A DNA stretch of 64,000 nucleotides from CALUOB01 sp944322305 (GCA_963931605.1 OZ007031.1:2108001-2172000); one strand, 5' to 3'; shown: positions 51,436 through 59,751, numbered from the stretch's first letter. Program-made: numbers and translations. The notes: generated by a model not told the origin, from the sequence alone.

Positions 51436-52509
51436 ATGCAGCATAAGCGGCAGGGACAACGCAAAAACCGGCAGGGGGGCACGCAGCGCCCGCAGCAACC
51501 GGGTGACCAGGCGCGCCCTCGCAAGCAGCGGGGATCCTCCGCCGCTGATGCGTACGGCAGCCGCATGCGCAACGCAGATCGCAGCAAAGGACGCAAAGCC
51601 GCAGGCTCTTCGCGTTCGGACCACGCGCGGGGCAAGGGCGGCGCCGGCCGCTCGGGTTCGGTGGGGGCCGGGGCCGCGTCGCCCCGCAACGCCAACGGCA
51701 CATATATAGAGGGGCGGCGCGCAGCTGCCGAGGCGCTGCGCAGCGGCTTTCCCGTTAAGCGGGCGCTTATCGCCCAAGATGCGAAGGCGGACGAGAACCT
51801 CGCACGCTTGGTGTACGAGCTGCGCCAAGCAGGCGTGCCGTTCAAGGAGGTGCCGCGCGTGCAGCTTGAGCGCATCTCGAGCCACGGCGCTCACCAGGGC
51901 ATCGTGCTGGAGGCAGCGCCGTTTCCCTATGCCCCGCTGGAGGACATCCTTGCCCGCGCCGGCCAGGGTTCCGCGCTCGTGGTGGTGCTCGACCACGTGA
52001 CCGACGAGGGAAACTTCGGCGCCATCGTGCGCTCGGCCGAGGTCGTGGGCGCTGCGGGCGTGATTATCGCCAACAAGCGCGCGGCGGCCGTAGGCGTGGG
52101 TGCGTACAAAACCAGCGCGGGCGCCGTCATGCACCTGCCCATCGCGCAGGTGCCCAACCTTCCCGCAGCGGTTGAGCGCCTCAAAGAGGCCGGCTTTTGG
52201 GTGGGCGGCTCGTCCGAGCACGCGCGCGAGAGCGTGTGGACGGCGCCCTTGACGGGCCGCATCGCGCTGGTGATGGGCTCGGAGGGCTCGGGCATCTCCC
52301 GCCTCATGCTCGAGAAGTGCGACTTTTTGGTAAAGCTGCCGCAGCGCGGGGCCACCGAGAGCCTGAACGTGGCGCAGGCCGCCACCGTGATGTGCTATGA
52401 GTGGCTGCGCGCCAACCAAGCCGAGCTGCTGGCCGACGGCGATGCGCCGGGCGGTGCCGCTCACGGCGGTTTGGGCGAGGATGCCGCTAGCGAGGGGGCG
52501 GACGCCTAG
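51436..52509 (+). CDS. rlmB: 23S rRNA (guanosine-2'-O-)-methyltransferase RlmB-like (SpoU family)
   Basis: 357 residues from the ATG at 51436 behind CGAAAGGAA. The first ~90 residues are Lys/Arg/Gln-rich and disordered. The substrate-binding domain starts at TYIEGRRAAAEALRSG. The knotted SPOUT domain carries motif 1 DHVTDEGNFGAIVRSAEVVG, motif 2 LVMGSEGSGISRLMLEKCD and motif 3 PQRGATESLNVAQAATVMCYEW. It methylates a ribose 2'-O in rRNA, probably G2251-equivalent. One base separates its stop from the YacP-like gene, so the two are co-translated. Confidence 0.93.
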   Translation: MQHKRQGQRKNRQGGTQRPQQPGDQARPRKQRGSSAADAYGSRMRNADRSKGRKAAGSSRSDHARGKGGAGRSGSVGAGAASPRNANGTYIEGRRAAAEALRSGFPVKRALIAQDAKADENLARLVYELRQAGVPFKEVPRVQLERISSHGAHQGIVLEAAPFPYAPLEDILARAGQGSALVVVLDHVTDEGNFGAIVRSAEVVGAAGVIIANKRAAAVGVGAYKTSAGAVMHLPIAQVPNLPAAVERLKEAGFWVGGSSEHARESVWTAPLTGRIALVMGSEGSGISRLMLEKCDFLVKLPQRGATESLNVAQAATVMCYEWLRANQAELLADGDAPGGAAHGGLGEDAASEGADA

Positions 52510-52510
52510 C

Positions 52511-53254
52511 ATGAGCAAGCGCAACAAGAAAAAGGCCAAGCGCTTTGGCGCGGGATCGGCCAAGCCGGTCGTGGACGCCAGCACGTTTGGTGCCGGCAAC
52601 GCGTTCAGCAGTGTCGCCGCCGGTGTGCCGAGCGCGGCGGGATCCGGCGCGGCGAACGGTGCGCTGCGCCGCGAGGCGGGCGTGAGCCCGTACGGCACGG
52701 GCCGCGGGGCGCGGAAGCGCCCGCTGTTGGTGGTGGACGGCTACAACGTTATCTACGCCACGCCGCGCTACGAGGCGCTGGTGTACCACGACACCGCCGG
52801 CGACCCGCTCAGCCGCGACGTGTACCCGCGCGCCCGCGAGGCGCTTATCTCCGACGTGGCGGCGTTTGCCCAGGCCAGCTATGACGCTGTGGTGGTGTTC
52901 GACGGCGCAGGCAACAAGAACCCCGACCGTCCCAACCTGTCGCAGGCCGGCGTGCAGGTGGTTTTCTCTCCTCCGGGGGTATCGGCTGACCGGGTGATCG
53001 AGCAGCTGTGCACCGACGCGCGTGAGGCTGGCCGCGCCGTGACTGTGGCCACAAGTGACGGCACCATCCAGGCGGTGGCGATGGGCAAGGGCGTGACGCG
53101 CATCTCGGCGCGCATGTTCACCGCCGAGATCGACGCTGTGAACGCAAGCGTGCAGCGTGAGATGGACGAAACCCCGCCCATGAAGCTCACGCTAGCCGAT
53201 CGCCTGAGCCCCGAGGCGCGTGCCAAGCTGGCCTCTCTGCGGGATCGGGGCTAG
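52511..53254 (+). CDS. NYN-domain (YacP/Rae1-like) ribonuclease
   Basis: 247 residues from the ATG at 52511, one base after rlmB. A basic, low-complexity N-terminus (~70 residues, beginning MSKRNKKKAKRF) precedes the PIN-like NYN domain: RPLLVVDGYNVIY, AFAQASYDAVVVFDGAGNKN, VVFSPPGVSADRVIEQL and TVATSDGTIQAVAMGKGVTRISA, which give the acidic metal-binding set. In Bacillus, YacP (Rae1) cleaves mRNA in the ribosomal A site, and it is likewise encoded after rlmB (yacO). The order cysS-rlmB-yacP seen here matches that arrangement. Confidence 0.92.
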   Translation: MSKRNKKKAKRFGAGSAKPVVDASTFGAGNAFSSVAAGVPSAAGSGAANGALRREAGVSPYGTGRGARKRPLLVVDGYNVIYATPRYEALVYHDTAGDPLSRDVYPRAREALISDVAAFAQASYDAVVVFDGAGNKNPDRPNLSQAGVQVVFSPPGVSADRVIEQLCTDAREAGRAVTVATSDGTIQAVAMGKGVTRISARMFTAEIDAVNASVQREMDETPPMKLTLADRLSPEARAKLASLRDRG

Positions 53255-53386
53255 TTGGGGCAGGGCCTGCGCGCTGCACAGGCGGCGCGCCCGGTCGTGG
53301 ATAAGCTTCGAAGCGCTTGCGGTTTTACGCGCGCAACGATATTCTTAACAGGCTCGCGTCGGGTGATACACCCGCGCGTCAACCAA

Positions 53387-53461
53387 GCCAGCGTGGCTCA
53401 ACGGTAGAGCAAGTGATTTGTAATCACTGGGTTGCGGGTTCGATTCCTGTCGCTGGCTCCA
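53387..53461 (+). tRNA. tRNA-Thr (TGT)
   Basis: 75 nt with encoded CCA (53459-53461). Acceptor gccagcg pairs with cgctggc (53451-53457). The anticodon stem agtga/tcact closes loop ttTGTaa, anticodon TGT. The T arm reads TGCGGGTTCGATTCCTG. Its 3' end is the left arm of a long inverted repeat. Confidence 0.95.
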
Positions 53462-53530
53462 GACGAGAAAGAAGGCCTGCCCGTTTGGGCAGGCCTTTCT
53501 CGTCTGGAGCCAGCGACAGGAATCGAACCC
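53436..53530 (+). repeat. Inverted copy of the tRNA-Thr 3' end forming a giant hairpin
   Basis: Left arm 53436-53482 starts in the T arm of the tRNA and runs through acceptor, CCA and a terminator stem. Right arm 53487-53530 is its reverse complement at all 44 positions, apart from a 3-nt insertion (gaa, 53471-53473) in the left arm. The loop is GTTT. The inner 20-odd bp (ggcctgccc/gggcaggcc, then TTTCTCGTCT) form the terminator. The outer 25 bp of the right arm are an antisense copy of the mature tRNA's T arm and acceptor. Confidence 0.85.
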
Positions 53531-53744
53531 TATTGAGGGCGCGAAGCTGAGAAAACGCGGAGGAACGACTCTATAAGAGATTCGTTCCAGCTCGGGCGCG
53601 CCGCTCACATGCCGTTTGAGTTCGCTTCACAACGTCACCACGACTTACGTTGGCAGACCATGCGACAAACACCCCACTGTACCTGCGGAATCGCCAGCAA
53701 AAAAGTTTTTTGCAAAAGAGGTAACGCCCGGTGGCGTGTTATAG

Positions 53745-53773
53745 TTGACAGGGGTACGGCGGTTGCCTAATAT
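53745..53773 (+). promoter_or_regulatory. Strong promoter for the tRNA-Tyr/Thr/Met-tuf unit
   Basis: TTGACA (53745-53750) and TAATAT (53768-53773) are separated by 17 bp, a near-consensus vegetative promoter, 58 bp before the tRNA-Tyr gene. The gap 53531-53744 between the tRNA-Thr hairpin and this promoter has no recognised gene. Confidence 0.85.
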
Positions 53774-53830
53774 ACTTCCTGCTTGAAGTGAGCGGGCCAA
53801 ACAACCCGGTCGCCGAGGGCAATGATAGTT

Positions 53831-53915
53831 GGGAGTGTGCCCGAGTGGTTAATGGGGACGGGCTGTAAACCCGTTGGCTCTGCCTACCAAGGTTCGAATC
53901 CTTGCGCTCCCACCA
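53831..53915 (+). tRNA. tRNA-Tyr (GTA)
   Basis: 85 nt class II tRNA with encoded CCA. Acceptor gggagtg pairs with cgctccc. The anticodon arm gggct-GTA-aaccc gives Tyr. The long variable arm (ttggctctgcctaccaa) is typical for bacterial tRNA-Tyr. First gene after the strong promoter. Confidence 0.96.
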
Positions 53916-53919
53916 TCAA

Positions 53920-53995
53920 GCCTGTATAGCTCAGTCGGTAGAGCACTTCGTTGGTAACGAAGAGGTCACCAGTTCAAGTCTGGTTGCAGGCTCCA
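53920..53995 (+). tRNA. tRNA-Thr (GGT)
   Basis: 76 nt with encoded CCA. Acceptor gcctgta pairs with tgcaggc. Anticodon stem cttcg/cgaag closes loop ttGGTaa. Four bases after tRNA-Tyr, so cut from the same precursor. Confidence 0.96.
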
Positions 53996-53999
53996 GCAC

Positions 54000-54076
54000 G
54001 GCGGTGTAGCTCAGTTGGTTAGAGCACACGGTTCATACCCGTGGCGTCACTGGTTCGAATCCAGTCACCGCTACCA
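54000..54076 (+). tRNA. tRNA-Met (CAT, elongator)
   Basis: 77 nt with encoded CCA. Acceptor ggcggtg pairs with caccgct (first pair G-T). Anticodon stem cacgg/ccgtg closes loop ttCATac. The stem lacks the three G-C pairs of initiator tRNA, so elongator type is favoured. It lies 92 bp ahead of tuf in one transcript. Confidence 0.93.
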
Positions 54077-54168
54077 TGGTTACCCTGCGACCTCCTCGTA
54101 AAACAGGGGGTCGTTGTGTAAGAAGGACAGGTGTTCCCGTAAGGGGCAACCTCAAAGGAGGAGGCTTC

Positions 54169-55359
54169 ATGGCCAAGCAGAAGTTCGAGCGCACTAAGCC
54201 GCATGTTAACATCGGCACCATCGGTCACGTTGACCACGGCAAGACCACGCTGACCGCAGCAATCACCAAGGTTCTCTCCGAGACCGAGGGTTGCAAGGCC
54301 GACTTTACCGCCTTCGAGGACATCGACAAGGCTCCCGAGGAGCGCGAGCGCGGCATCACCATCTCCGTTGCTCACGTCGAGTACGAGACCCCCACGCGTC
54401 ACTATGCTCACGTTGACTGCCCTGGTCACGCTGACTACGTGAAGAACATGATCTCTGGTGCTGCCCAGATGGACGGCGCTATCCTCGTTATCGCCGCTAC
54501 CGACGGCCCCATGGCTCAGACCCGCGAGCACATCCTGCTCGCCCGTCAGGTCGGCGTGCCCTACATCGTTGTCTTCCTGAACAAGTGCGACATGGTCGAC
54601 GATGACGAGCTCATCGAGCTCGTTGAGATGGAGACCCGTGAGCTCCTCTCCGAGTACGACTTCCCGGGCGACGACCTGCCCGTCATCAAGGGCTCCGCTC
54701 TGGGCGCCCTGAACGGCGAGGAGAAGTGGGTCGAGTCCATCCGCGAGCTCATGAAGGCCGTGGACGAGTACATCCCGACCCCCGAGCGCGACGACGCCAA
54801 GCCCTTCCTGATGGCTATCGAGGACACCATGACCATCTCCGGCCGTGGTACCGTTGCCACCGGTCGTGTTGAGCGCGGCACCCTCAAGCTCAACGAGCCC
54901 GTCGAGATCGTCGGCATCAAGGAGACCCAGTCCTCCGTTGCTACCGGCATCGAGATGTTCCGCAAGACCATGGACTTCTGCGAGGCTGGCGACAACGTCG
55001 GCATCCTGCTCCGCGGTATCAAGCGCGAGGACATCGAGCGCGGCCAGATCCTCTGCAAGCCGGGTTCGGTTACCCCGCACACCAACTTCAAGGGCGAGAT
55101 CTACGTTCTGACCAAGGAGGAGGGCGGCCGTCACACCCCGTTCTTCAACGGTTATCGTCCGCAGTTCTACTTCCGCACCACCGACATCACCGGCACCGTC
55201 AAGCTGCCTGAGGGCGTCGAGATGGCTATGCCCGGCGACCACGTGACCATCGAGGGCGACCTCATTCACCCGATCGCCATGGAGGAGGGCCTGCGCTTCG
55301 CTATCCGCGAGGGCGGCCACACCGTCGGCTCCGGCGTTGTTACCGAGATCCTCAAGTAA
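54169..55359 (+). CDS. tuf: Elongation factor Tu
   Basis: 396 residues from the ATG at 54169 behind AAAGGAGGAGG. EF-Tu delivers aminoacyl-tRNA to the ribosome. G1 GHVDHGKTTLTAA, the effector region ERERGITI, G3 DCPGHADYVKNM and G4 NKCDMVD are intact. Domains II and III follow, with RGTVATGRVERGTLK and the C-terminal GGHTVGSGVVTEI. Codon use differs visibly from the surroundings (many GCT, GTT, GGT), as expected for a very highly expressed gene. It is downstream of three tRNA genes and has its own terminator. Confidence 0.99.
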   Translation: MAKQKFERTKPHVNIGTIGHVDHGKTTLTAAITKVLSETEGCKADFTAFEDIDKAPEERERGITISVAHVEYETPTRHYAHVDCPGHADYVKNMISGAAQMDGAILVIAATDGPMAQTREHILLARQVGVPYIVVFLNKCDMVDDDELIELVEMETRELLSEYDFPGDDLPVIKGSALGALNGEEKWVESIRELMKAVDEYIPTPERDDAKPFLMAIEDTMTISGRGTVATGRVERGTLKLNEPVEIVGIKETQSSVATGIEMFRKTMDFCEAGDNVGILLRGIKREDIERGQILCKPGSVTPHTNFKGEIYVLTKEEGGRHTPFFNGYRPQFYFRTTDITGTVKLPEGVEMAMPGDHVTIEGDLIHPIAMEEGLRFAIREGGHTVGSGVVTEILK

Positions 55360-55392
55360 CAACTCCTTCGTACTTTATTAGTGCGAACGATA

Positions 55393-55423
55393 AAAGCCCG
55401 ACCCCAAAAGGGTCGGGCTTTTT
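55393..55423 (+). terminator. Intrinsic terminator of tuf
   Basis: Arms aaagcccgaccc and gggtcgggcttt around AAAA, followed by TTTTTC. Clear rho-independent terminator. Confidence 0.93.
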
Positions 55424-55585
55424 CATGCAGCTCCAGAGGAAGGTCAGCAACGAGCAGATTGTGATCCAGGGTTCGGGACGGCTAAAGTGTGTTCTGCGAG
55501 CGACTCAATCCGGAATTCGATCTCCTCGTCTCGTGGAAAGTCCGCAGTAAAACAACGTTTCAGCCACCCTGACCAAGCATCAACC

Positions 55586-55609
55586 GCTTACGTTCCACCA
55601 AACGTAAGC
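55586..55609. repeat. Small perfect hairpin in the tuf-rpmG gap
   Basis: Arms gcttacgtt (55586-55594) and aacgtaagc (55601-55609) with a 6-nt loop. Role unknown. No gene is supported in 55424-55779. Confidence 0.5.
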
Positions 55610-55641
55610 CCTCTCGCGTCACAGATCTTCGCGTGCAGGCA

Positions 55642-55705
55642 GGGTCGGGGGATGAGATTCCGAAATCTGATATCGGGCAGATTTCAGAATCTCATCCCCC
55701 GACCC
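55642..55705. repeat. 28-bp arm inverted repeat in the tuf-rpmG gap
   Basis: Arms 55642-55669 and 55678-55705 (outer gggtcgggggatgagattc) match at 27 of 28 positions around an 8-nt loop. No T tract follows. It resembles the other long hairpins of this window in size. Confidence 0.7.
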
Positions 55706-55779
55706 CGCCACCGGGACCAAGAAGATCGTGCGCCAAATATGGAGCGTATCTGCAGAGCTTCTCATCTAGGAACTTATCG

Positions 55780-55808
55780 TTGACGGGGCAGGTAGGGGAT
55801 GGTAATGT
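55780..55808 (+). promoter_or_regulatory. Promoter for rpmG-tRNA-Trp-secE-nusG
   Basis: TTGACG (55780-55785) and TAATGT (55803-55808) are 17 bp apart, 41 bp before the rpmG start. Confidence 0.8.
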
Positions 55809-55849
55809 ACTAACCCGTGCCCGCGTAAGGGTAAATTTTAGGAGGATAC

Positions 55850-55999
55850 ATGCGTACTATGATTACTCTGGCGTGCACCGAGTGCAAGCGCCGCAACTAT
55901 ACGACCACCAAGAACAAGTCCACCATGCCTGAGCGCATGGAGATCAAGAAGTTCTGCCCTTGGTGCCGTCATCACACGCTGCACCGCGAGACCCGCTAG
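55850..55999 (+). CDS. rpmG: 50S ribosomal protein L33
   Basis: 49 residues behind AGGAGGAT. It begins MRTMITLACTECKRRNYTTTKN and ends with KKFCPWCRHHTLHRETR. Two CxxC pairs (CTEC and CPWC) make this the zinc-binding form of L33. Length and sequence are typical. It begins the conserved order rpmG, tRNA-Trp, secE, nusG, rplK, rplA. Confidence 0.97.
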   Translation: MRTMITLACTECKRRNYTTTKNKSTMPERMEIKKFCPWCRHHTLHRETR

Positions 56000-56011
56000 G
56001 GTATTAAACAT

Positions 56012-56087
56012 ACGCCAGTAGTTCAATTGGTAGAGCATCGGTCTCCAAAACCGAGTGTTGAGGGTTCGAGTCCTTCCTGGCGTGCCA
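56012..56087 (+). tRNA. tRNA-Trp (CCA)
   Basis: 76 nt with encoded CCA tail. Acceptor acgccag pairs with ctggcgt. Anticodon stem tcggt/accga closes a loop with anticodon CCA. It lies between rpmG and secE, a widespread Gram-positive arrangement. Confidence 0.96.
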
Positions 56088-56163
56088 GTCTTTAATCCGT
56101 AAGCCTCCTCGTGGGGCTTACGGTTTCTTAGGGTCGGGAGAGTTTTTCTCGGAGGTAGCCATC

Positions 56164-56595
56164 ATGGCGAGCAACAAGAAGAAAAAGAAGGGCCAGCAGA
56201 AGCCCGCTCAGGGTGCCTCTGCGCAGACGGCTCCTGTTGCTGCTAAGCAGAAGGCGTCGCAGGAGAAGCAGGCTGCTCCCGAGCCCAAGAAGAAGGGGCT
56301 CTTCAAGTCCAAGACCGACAAGGACAGCAAGGCTGCGGCCAAGAAGGGTACCGCTTCCAAGTCCAAGGGTTCCAAGAAGGACAAGAACGCCAAGCCCACT
56401 TTCTTCGGCCGCATCAAGAACTACTTCTCGGCTGTCAAGACCGAGATGCATCGCGTGGTGTGGCCTTCTAAGCAGGAGCTGATCAACTACTCCGTGGCAG
56501 TTGTCGTCTCCCTTATCGTGGTTGGCGTGGTTATCGCCGTGCTCGACCTCGTGATCGGTGAGGGTCTGGTTCTCTTCGCGGGGCTGAGGGGGTAA
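56164..56595 (+). CDS. secE: Preprotein translocase subunit SecE
   Basis: 143 residues, long for a SecE. The first ~80 are Lys/Ala/Gln-rich and probably unstructured. The conserved core follows: IKNYFSAVKTEMHRVVWPSKQEL amphipathic helix, then one membrane helix (SVAVVVSLIVVGVVIAVLDL). SecE clamps SecY in the translocon. The start follows CTCGGAGG. Its stop is five bases before nusG, so the two are co-translated. Confidence 0.95.
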   Translation: MASNKKKKKGQQKPAQGASAQTAPVAAKQKASQEKQAAPEPKKKGLFKSKTDKDSKAAAKKGTASKSKGSKKDKNAKPTFFGRIKNYFSAVKTEMHRVVWPSKQELINYSVAVVVSLIVVGVVIAVLDLVIGEGLVLFAGLRG

Positions 56596-56599
56596 CGCA

Positions 56600-57136
56600 A
56601 TGGCTAAGCATTGGTACGTTGTTCACACCTACTCTGGATACGAGAACCGCGTCAAGACCGACCTCGAGCATCGCATCGAGGCCATGGGGATGCAGGACTA
56701 CATCTTCGATATCCAGATCCCGACCGAGCGCGTAACCGAGATCAAGGAAGGCGGCAAGCGCGAGACCAAGGACGCCAAGGTGCTTCCGGGTTACGTGCTG
56801 GTTCGCATGGAGATGAACGCCGACGCGCGCTCCTGCGTGCGCAACACCCCCGGCGTCACCGGCTTCCTCGGTGCCGCCGACAACCCCGCGCCGCTTTCGC
56901 GCGAGGAGTACAACAAGATCATGAAGCGCTCCAACGTTGGCAAAGCGCCCAAGCGCACGGCGGTGGGCATCGAGGTCGGTACCTCGGTGCGCGTCACGTC
57001 CGGCCCGTTGGCAGACTTCGACGGCCAGGTCTCCGAGGTTAACGCCGAGGCTGGCAAGGTCAAGGTCACGCTGCTCATCTTCGGGCGCGAGACCCCGGTT
57101 GAGCTTTCGTTTGACCAGGTGGCTGCGATCTCGTAG
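56600..57136 (+). CDS. nusG: Transcription termination/antitermination protein NusG
   Basis: 178 residues. NusG binds RNA polymerase and links it to the ribosome or Rho. The NGN domain starts KHWYVVHTYSGYENRVKTDLEHR and includes VLPGYVLVRMEMN and TPGVTGFLGA. The KOW domain carries GTSVRVTSGPLADFDGQVSEVNAEAGKVKVTLLIFGRETPVEL (broken up here only by function: KOW core GPLADFDG). Directly after secE, as in nearly all bacteria. A 190-bp gap then precedes rplK. Confidence 0.97.
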   Translation: MAKHWYVVHTYSGYENRVKTDLEHRIEAMGMQDYIFDIQIPTERVTEIKEGGKRETKDAKVLPGYVLVRMEMNADARSCVRNTPGVTGFLGAADNPAPLSREEYNKIMKRSNVGKAPKRTAVGIEVGTSVRVTSGPLADFDGQVSEVNAEAGKVKVTLLIFGRETPVELSFDQVAAIS

Positions 57137-57326
57137 CCGCCGAGACGGCCGGGGAGCGGGAAGCCTCTCCGAGGCCGTAGCTGTTGCCCTTCTTGCCTGC
57201 ACGCTGGGTGAGACGGGCTTTCTGCTCAGACGTTCGCGCGCTTGCTTTCCTGTGGACGGGTGCTTCTAGCAACTGCGCTGACGATACGTACAACCTACAC
57301 GTTCGGTAAGTAAGAAGGGACACGTC

Positions 57327-57755
57327 ATGGCTAAGAAAGTCGCGACCGTCATCAAGCTTCAGATCCCCGCTGGCGCTGCCAACCCGGCTCCGCCCATCGG
57401 CCCCGCCCTCGGTGCTGCTCAGGTCAACATCATGCAGTTCTGCCAGGCGTTCAACGCCGCCACGCAGGAGCAGAAGGGCGACATCATCCCGACCGTCATC
57501 ACGGTTTACGAAGATCGCTCCTTCGACTTCATCTGCAAGACCCCGCCGGCGGCCCAGCTCATCAAGAAGGCCCTCGGCCTCAAGAGCGGCTCCGCGGTTC
57601 CGCAGCGCGACAAGGTCGGCCAGCTCTCCCAGGCTCAGCTGACCCAGATCGCCGAGACCAAGATGCCCGACCTCAACGCCATCGACCTCGAGGGCGCCAA
57701 GGCCATCATCGCCGGCACCGCCCGCTCCATGGGCGTCATCATCGCCGAGGACTAA
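57327..57755 (+). CDS. rplK: 50S ribosomal protein L11
   Basis: 142 residues, family norm. VIKLQIPAGAANPAPPIGPALG is the invariant N-terminal segment; the linker and C-terminal rRNA-binding domain contain KTPPAAQLIKKALGLKSGS and DLNAIDLEGAKAIIAGTARSMG. L11 builds the GTPase-associated centre. ATG chosen behind AAGAAGGGA. Codon use is that of highly expressed genes. It heads the L11-L1 operon. Confidence 0.98.
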   Translation: MAKKVATVIKLQIPAGAANPAPPIGPALGAAQVNIMQFCQAFNAATQEQKGDIIPTVITVYEDRSFDFICKTPPAAQLIKKALGLKSGSAVPQRDKVGQLSQAQLTQIAETKMPDLNAIDLEGAKAIIAGTARSMGVIIAED

Positions 57756-57870
57756 GGCTCGCACACTTGTGTTTCCAGCGCGTCGGGAACGGCTCGGCGC
57801 GCTTTGCGTGCAATCCGGCACGCACATATGTGGGAGGGCACAGGCCCGTTGACCACAGGAGGTATTGAGA

Positions 57871-58578
57871 ATGGCTAAGCACGGTAAGAAGTTCAACGCT
57901 GCTGCCGAGAAGGTCGACAGCACCAAGCTCTACACCCCGCTGCAGGCGCTGAACCTCGTCAAGGAGGTTGCTCCGGCGAAGTTCGACGAGTCCATCGAGG
58001 CCCACTTCCGTCTGGGCATCGACACCCGTAAGGCCGACCAGAACATCCGCGGCTCCATCTCGCTGCCGAACGGCACCGGCAAGTCCGTGCGCGTTGCGGT
58101 CTTCGCCGACGGCGCCAAGGCCGACGAGGCTCGCGAGGCCGGCGCTGACGTGGTGGGCTCCGACGAGCTGATCGCCGACATCCAGAAGGGCGAGATCAAC
58201 TTCGATGCTGCCATCGCCACCCCCGACCAGATGGCCAAGGTTGGTCGCATCGGCCGTATCCTCGGCCCCCGCGGCCTCATGCCCAACCCCAAGCTGGGCA
58301 CCGTGACCATGGACGTGGCCAAGATGGTGAACGAGCTCAAGGCCGGCCGTGTCGAGTATCGCGCCGACCGCTACGGCATCTGCCACGTGCCGCTGGGCAA
58401 GTGCTCCTTCGAGGTCGAGAAGCTCGTCGAGAACTACGCCGCGCTCCTCACCGAGATCCTGCGCGTGAAGCCTGCTTCCGCCAAGGGCCGCTACATCAAG
58501 TCCATCACGCTGAGCTCCACCATGGGCCCCGGCGTCAAGGTGGACTCCTCGATCCAGCGCGACTTCATGGCTGAGTAG
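57871..58578 (+). CDS. rplA: 50S ribosomal protein L1
   Basis: 235 residues from the ATG at 57871 behind AGGAGGT (the in-frame TTG two codons earlier overlaps the spacer). L1 forms the mobile stalk at the ribosomal E site and usually represses its own operon. Landmarks: FDESIEAHFRLGIDTRKADQ, RGSISLPNGTGK, RILGPRGLMPNPKLGTVT and SSTMGPGVKVD. rplJ and rplL, often next, are not adjacent here: a terminator follows. Confidence 0.98.
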   Translation: MAKHGKKFNAAAEKVDSTKLYTPLQALNLVKEVAPAKFDESIEAHFRLGIDTRKADQNIRGSISLPNGTGKSVRVAVFADGAKADEAREAGADVVGSDELIADIQKGEINFDAAIATPDQMAKVGRIGRILGPRGLMPNPKLGTVTMDVAKMVNELKAGRVEYRADRYGICHVPLGKCSFEVEKLVENYAALLTEILRVKPASAKGRYIKSITLSSTMGPGVKVDSSIQRDFMAE

Positions 58579-58607
58579 GGTAGCAACAACCTCGCTTGCT
58601 TGCCACG

Positions 58608-58636
58608 AGCCCCGGGTTCACGCCCGGGGCTTTTTC
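58608..58636 (+). terminator. Intrinsic terminator of the L11-L1 operon
   Basis: Arms agccccggg and cccggggct around TTCACG, followed by TTTTTCTG. Confidence 0.92.
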
Positions 58637-58833
58637 TGTGCCGCGGCGTGAGCGCGCCGCGGTGGTTGAGTGCGTCGCGGCCGACCGCTTTCCGCCGTGA
58701 GGCAGCCGCTTGGGGGCGCGGGGTGCACGGCGCCTGCGCCCTGTGCCACAATGGGCCTCGGATTACGGCGGCGGGGAGGCCAACAACGCCTGCGCCCGCC
58801 GCCTTGAGCAGGCAACGGCACGGAAGGGGAAAC

Positions 58834-59724
58834 ATGGCAGAGACAACGGTAACCACGCTGGAGCAGGGCGGTTTCTCGGTTGCGTCTGAGACGATGGGCG
58901 CCCAGCTCAAGAGCATCAAGCTGGACGGGCGGGAGTACCTGTGGCAGCGCGACGAGCGCTGGTGGGGTAAGACCGCCCCGATCCTCTTCCCGATCGTGGG
59001 CTCGCTGCGCAACGGGCGCGCCGAGACGGCCAACGGCCCCACCGAGATGGGCCGTCACGGGCTGGTGCGCAACTACAAGCACGAGATCGTGAGCACGGGG
59101 GCCGACGCGGTGACGTACGCGTTCAGCTCCACCCCCGAGACGCTGGCGGCGTTCCCCTTTGCGTTCCGCTTTGAGACCACGTATCGCATCGTGGGGCCCG
59201 CCACGGTTGAGCACGAGTTCCACGTCATCAACACCGGCGACACGCCCCTGCCCTTCATCGAGGGCGGGCACCCGGCGTTCAACGTCCCGCTGGATGCGGA
59301 TGCCGGCGAGACGTTCGAGGACTTCGAGCTGCGCTTTGCCGAGAAGTGGACGCCCTTGTGCCCCATGGTGCTGGAGAACGGCCTGATGGATTACGACGCG
59401 GCGCGCACGCCCTTTGAAAACGACGACCACCTGCGCATGGCGCACGAGCTCTTTGAGCACGACGCCTGGGTGTTCCAGGGCGTGCCGGGCAACACGGCCG
59501 AGCTTGTGAGCGTGAAGACCGGCCACGGCGTGCGCTGCGACTTCGAGGGCTTCACGTCGCTCGGCGTGTGGAGCATGGGCGACGCGCCGTTCGTGGCGCT
59601 GGAGCCGTGGGTCGGCCACACCACGGCCACCGACGAGGACGACGTGTTCGAGCACAAGCGCGACATTATCACGCTCGCGCCGGGCGAGGAGGATGTGCGT
59701 TCTTTCCGCATCACGGTGTTCTAA
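58834..59724 (+). CDS. Aldose 1-epimerase family protein (LacX-like)
   Basis: 296 residues from the ATG at 58834 behind GGAAGGGG. The fold is a galactose-mutarotase-like beta-sandwich. SETMGAQLKSIKLDGREYLWQRD is the usual start, APILFPIVGSLRNG and EMGRHGLVRNYKHEI follow, with the catalytic-type His in the latter. PFIEGGHPAFNVPLD provides the second His region, and the conserved Glu would lie near FVALEPWVG. Members interconvert anomers of hexoses or hexose-6-phosphates. Not linked to a sugar operon here, so the substrate is open. Likely monocistronic. Confidence 0.9.
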   Translation: MAETTVTTLEQGGFSVASETMGAQLKSIKLDGREYLWQRDERWWGKTAPILFPIVGSLRNGRAETANGPTEMGRHGLVRNYKHEIVSTGADAVTYAFSSTPETLAAFPFAFRFETTYRIVGPATVEHEFHVINTGDTPLPFIEGGHPAFNVPLDADAGETFEDFELRFAEKWTPLCPMVLENGLMDYDAARTPFENDDHLRMAHELFEHDAWVFQGVPGNTAELVSVKTGHGVRCDFEGFTSLGVWSMGDAPFVALEPWVGHTTATDEDDVFEHKRDIITLAPGEEDVRSFRITVF

Positions 59725-59751
59725 GCGCCCTTGCCCACAGTGCCGAAGGGC

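Noticed and set aside
53345..53608. 87-codon minus-strand ORF over tRNA-Thr
   Set aside because: It is the antisense of the tRNA and its inverted copy, a well-known spurious ORF type (ending SDYKSLALPLSHAGL).
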